Origin: an uncultured Eubacteriales bacterium | Lineage (GTDB): Bacteria; Bacillota; Clostridia; Christensenellales; CAG-917 | Direction: 5' to 3' | Length of the DNA: 64,000 bases | NCBI GenBank assembly: GCA_900544575.1 | Contig: UQVO01000006.1 | Span: 27,006-91,005 of the forward strand | In this document: positions 61,487-64,000 of the stretch, in pieces | Layout of the letters: every line of letters starts with the position of its first letter | How positions within the stretch are numbered: position 1 is the first letter of the stretch | The notes under the pieces: model-generated | What the model saw: only the letters and a program-made list of their open reading frames with translations | Databases searched by the model: none | What the model was told of the DNA's origin: nothing | Position numbers and translations under genes: made by a program

Positions 61487-62220
61487 AGATATTTCCCGCG
61501 ATAGACCTTCGCGGCGGCAGGGTCGTAAGGCTGACGGAAGGGGATTACGACAGAATGACCGTGTACGGCGACGACCCCGTTGCGACGGCGAAGAGTTTCG
61601 CCGCGGCGGGGGCGGAGTGTCTGCACGTCGTGGACCTCGACGGCGCGCTCGCGGGGGACGCGGTCAACTTCGGCGTGATAAAGGACATAGTGAAAAACAG
61701 CGGACTTTTTGTCGAAGTCGGCGGCGGCATCCGTGACGAGGAGAAGATAGCCGGATATCTCGACATCGGCGCAAAACGCGTGATAATCGGCACTATTGCG
61801 GTGGAAAAACCCGATTTTGTGCTGAGAATGATAAAAAAGTACGGCGACGCGATTGCGGTCGGAGTGGACGCGCGTGACGGCAGGGTCGCAGTCCACGGCT
61901 GGAAGACGCTGACGGATACGGACGCGTTCGAGTTCTGCGAATATCTGCGCGACGCGGGGACGGACTGCGTGATTTATACGGACATTTCCCGCGACGGGAC
62001 GCTCGCGGGAGCGAACATTTCCGCCTATGAAAAACTCTCCGCGCTGGACGGATTGAAAATCGTGGCGTCGGGCGGCGTGACGCGGGCGGAAGAAATCGCA
62101 AAGCTCGCTTCGCTCGGAATTTACGGCGCGATAGTCGGCAAGGCGTTGTATACGGGCGCGCTGCCGCTCGGAACCGCTCTCGCTGCGGCAAAGGAGGGCG
62201 TATGCTCGCAAAACGCATAA
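61483..62220 (+). CDS. hisA: ProFAR isomerase HisA
   Basis: A 245-residue TIM barrel. It isomerises the phosphoribosyl-formimino intermediate. Landmarks: IFPAIDLRGGRVVRLTEGDY at 3-22 with catalytic Asp, LHVVDLDGALAG near 46, EVGGGIRDE near 77, and DISRDGTLAGAN near 165 with the second catalytic Asp. It overlaps hisH by four bases and hisF by nineteen. Confidence 0.97.
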   Translation: MKIFPAIDLRGGRVVRLTEGDYDRMTVYGDDPVATAKSFAAAGAECLHVVDLDGALAGDAVNFGVIKDIVKNSGLFVEVGGGIRDEEKIAGYLDIGAKRVIIGTIAVEKPDFVLRMIKKYGDAIAVGVDARDGRVAVHGWKTLTDTDAFEFCEYLRDAGTDCVIYTDISRDGTLAGANISAYEKLSALDGLKIVASGGVTRAEEIAKLASLGIYGAIVGKALYTGALPLGTALAAAKEGVCSQNA

Positions 62221-62960
62221 TACCCTGTCTTGACGTGAAAGACGGAAGGGTGGTGAAGGGCACCAACTTCGCGGGATTGCAGGACGTGTCCGACCCCGTG
62301 GCGCTTGCACGCTTTTACAACTCGGCGGGCGCGGACGAACTGGTCTTTTACGACATCACCGCGTCGCACGAGGGCAGGAAACTCTTTGCCGAAACGCTCA
62401 CGGCGGTGGCGTCGCAGGTGTTCATACCTTTGACGGTCGGCGGCGGAATAAACGACATTTCCGATTTCGACCGCGTCCTGAAATGCGGCGCGGACAAAGT
62501 CAGCGTGAATTCGGGCGCGATAGCCGACCCGTCCGTCGTCGGGAGAGCCGCAAAAAAATACGGCGACCAGTGCGTGGTGCTGTCCATAGACGCAAAGCGC
62601 GCGGGCGGAAGATACGAAGTGTACGCAAAGGGCGGCAGAGTGCCCACGGGCATAGACGCCGTGGAGTGGGCTTACCGCGGGCAGGAAGAGGGCGCGGGCG
62701 AAATCGTGCTCAACAGCATAGACACCGACGGCGTGAAAGGGGGGTTCGACCTCGAAATGCTGTCCGCCGTTTGTGCGAAAGTCCGCATCCCCGTCATAGC
62801 TTCGGGAGGAGCGGGAAAGGCGGAGGATTTCGTCGAACTTTTCCGCAAAGTGCCAGGCGCGGACGCGGGACTTGCCGCCAGCATATTCCATTTCGGAGAG
62901 GTGGACATACGGGCTTTGAAGCGTATGCTTGCCGCCGAAGGCATTCCCGTGAGGCTGTGA
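62202..62960 (+). CDS. hisF: Imidazole glycerol phosphate synthase, cyclase subunit HisF
   Basis: A 252-residue TIM barrel that forms imidazole glycerol phosphate and AICAR with HisH. Landmarks: RIIPCLDVKDGRVVKGTNF at 5-23, LVFYDITASHEG near 48, VGGGINDISDFDRVL near 81, and SIDTDGVKGGFD near 169, plus SGGAGKAEDF. The start is inside the last codons of hisA. Confidence 0.97.
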   Translation: MLAKRIIPCLDVKDGRVVKGTNFAGLQDVSDPVALARFYNSAGADELVFYDITASHEGRKLFAETLTAVASQVFIPLTVGGGINDISDFDRVLKCGADKVSVNSGAIADPSVVGRAAKKYGDQCVVLSIDAKRAGGRYEVYAKGGRVPTGIDAVEWAYRGQEEGAGEIVLNSIDTDGVKGGFDLEMLSAVCAKVRIPVIASGGAGKAEDFVELFRKVPGADAGLAASIFHFGEVDIRALKRMLAAEGIPVRL

Positions 62961-63030
62961 AACGCGCCGCGGTTTATGCGGAATAAATGGCGGAAAACGA
63001 AGTTTAGCAATACAAAAACGGAGATAAAGT

Positions 63031-63678
63031 ATGATTAGTGTCGACAATCTCAAATTCGGTCCCGACGGGCTCATCCCCGCCGTCGTGGTGGACCACTACA
63101 CCAAAGAAGTCCTCACCCTCGCTTATATGAACCGCGAGAGCCTCGACGTCACGATGAAAAAAGGGCTGACCTGTTTTTACAGTCGGTCCAGACAGAAGCT
63201 CTGGCTCAAAGGCGAAAGCAGCGGCAATTTCCAGCACGTCGTGGACATCACGGCGGACTGCGACTGCGACGCGCTTGTTGTGGAAGTGGTCAAGGACGGC
63301 CCCGCCTGTCACACGGGTGAGGAAAGCTGTTTTCACAATCCGCTCTGGCAGTCCGACACCCTCAAACAGTTTTCGTACGAGGGACTGTACGAGCTCATCA
63401 AGGGCAGAAAGACTTCGCCGAAAGAAGGGTCCTACACAACCTATCTGTTTGAAAAGGGCATAGACAAAATCCTCAAAAAAGTGGGCGAAGAGAGCACCGA
63501 AGTCATCGTTGCGGGCAAAGGCGGCAGCCGCGAGGAGACCGTCTTCGAAATCGCCGACCTCATCTATCATCTCACCGTCCTTATGGTGGAAATGGGCATT
63601 TCCGTCCGCGACGTCACCGCGGAACTCGAAAAACGGCACGTTGTGGACAAGAAGGTTAAGCAGGAAACCCTCCGCTGA
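63031..63678 (+). CDS. hisI: Bifunctional PRA-CH / PRA-PH enzyme HisIE
   Basis: A 215-residue fusion. Residues 1-105 are the cyclohydrolase (HisI): TLAYMNRESLDVTMKKG, FYSRSRQKLWLKGESSGN, and the zinc-site D.D.DCDALVVEV and GPACHTGEESCF. Residues about 120-210 are the pyrophosphohydrolase (HisE): SYTTYLFEKGIDKILKKVGEE, STEVIVAGKGG and ADLIYHLTVLM. It catalyses steps two and three of the pathway. The gap of 70 bases after hisF has a GGAG site but no clear promoter, so it ends the his operon. Confidence 0.97.
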   Translation: MISVDNLKFGPDGLIPAVVVDHYTKEVLTLAYMNRESLDVTMKKGLTCFYSRSRQKLWLKGESSGNFQHVVDITADCDCDALVVEVVKDGPACHTGEESCFHNPLWQSDTLKQFSYEGLYELIKGRKTSPKEGSYTTYLFEKGIDKILKKVGEESTEVIVAGKGGSREETVFEIADLIYHLTVLMVEMGISVRDVTAELEKRHVVDKKVKQETLR

Positions 63679-63802
63679 ACGGCGCTATTTTGCGAATAAC
63701 TGCGTCAGAGCCGCGCTCCCGACCGCTTATGTACGGACAAGTACACGGCGCGTCCGAGAGTCGCGGCTCTTTCTTGTTCTTCATCAAAATATCGCCGTTC
63801 AG
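63675..63802. repeat. 128-base inverted-repeat intergenic element after hisIE
   Basis: CTGAACGGCGCTATTTTG (63675-63692) and CAAAATATCGCCGTTCAG (63785-63802) are inverted copies with one mismatch; the left arm begins at the hisI stop codon. Inside, AGAGCCGCG (63707-63715) pairs with CGCGGCTCT (63762-63770), followed by TTCTTGTTCTTC, and the loop holds further small hairpins (TGTAC / GTACA). It could act as the his terminator and looks like a palindromic dispersed element. Confidence 0.6.
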
Positions 63803-63813
63803 AGGGATAGGTT

Positions 63814-64000
63814 ATGCGCGAGAAACCCCGCAATCCCGTGAGCGTGACGAAAAGAAATCACCTTATACCCGACGGACGCCTATTTGGAGTGGGAGCCGCA
63901 ACAGGCGGCGACCGTGTGAGTGCCGAGGGCAAAACGGGCGTACGTCGGCAATGCGCCGTCTGTTCGCGAAGCGGGCGCATTGCAAGTGGCATAACATTGC
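63814..64000 (+). CDS. Unidentified open frame, cut by the window end
   Basis: An ATG preceded by AGAGGGATAGG opens a frame that stays open for 62 codons to the edge (starts MREKPRNPVSVTKRNHLIP). The encoded stretch is rich in Arg, Gly and Val and resembles no family I know. It lies directly after an inverted repeat, so it may be repeat-derived rather than a true gene. Confidence 0.25.
   Translation, partial: MREKPRNPVSVTKRNHLIPDGRLFGVGAATGGDRVSAEGKTGVRRQCAVCSRSGRIASGITL

Noticed and set aside
1..64000. CRISPR array, tRNA/rRNA genes, transposases or prophage
   Set aside because: None was found by reading intergenic regions; the repeats seen are too few and irregular for CRISPR.

Overview
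The window is a chromosomal stretch of a GC-rich, Gram-positive-type anaerobe. It carries spmA/spmB spore-maturation genes, the short HisG plus HisZ form of ATP phosphoribosyltransferase, a YerC-type TrpR-family regulator heading the histidine operon, a YdjI/YdjG-like pair, an archaeal-type phosphoglycerate mutase, and GGAGG ribosome-binding sites throughout. This fits an uncultured gut member of the Clostridia, perhaps Christensenellales-like. That placement is inference from gene content, not from any search.

Layout. 0-1 kb: end of a phosphate-uptake operon (pstB 3' end, phoU). 1-4 kb: a ferritin-like protein, an XRE regulator with a membrane tail, and a YgjP-like metallopeptidase. 4-9.7 kb: an unfamiliar group made of a HAAS-like membrane protein, two paralogous condensation-domain-like acyltransferases on either side of an alpha/beta hydrolase, and a four-helix membrane protein. 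9.8-21 kb: a PH-domain membrane protein, a GH127-like protein that lacks the family's cysteine signature, ApgM, membrane proteins including a DUF1624-type acyltransferase, a GH20 hexosaminidase, a DUF4380-like sugar-binding-fold protein and a PIG-L deacetylase.

21.3-44.2 kb: one uninterrupted gene for a 7,643-residue lipoprotein, more than a third of the window. It has a lipobox, about a dozen repeat units punctuated by a SEAVTA/SEAITA-like linker, Tyr-rich inserts that lengthen the middle units, an AT-rich patch at about 38.2-39.7 kb, and a C-terminal run of Ig-like beta repeats. It is followed by a very structured 290-base intergenic region.

44.6-54.9 kb: AEC transporter, SPFH/zinc-ribbon pair, DUF1858 protein, XRE-cupin regulator, spmA-spmB, metG-tatD-radical SAM operon, ksgA. 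54.9-55.9 kb: a protein of unknown function. 56.0-63.7 kb: a complete, tightly overlapping histidine operon yerC-hisZGDCBHAF-IE, with a strong promoter whose -35 box lies inside a perfect inverted repeat. The window ends with an inverted-repeat intergenic element and the start of an unrecognised reading frame.

I saw no tRNA, rRNA, CRISPR array, transposase or phage gene. The most novel items are the giant repeat lipoprotein, the structured palindromic intergenic elements, the acyltransferase/hydrolase cluster and the putative histidine operator.
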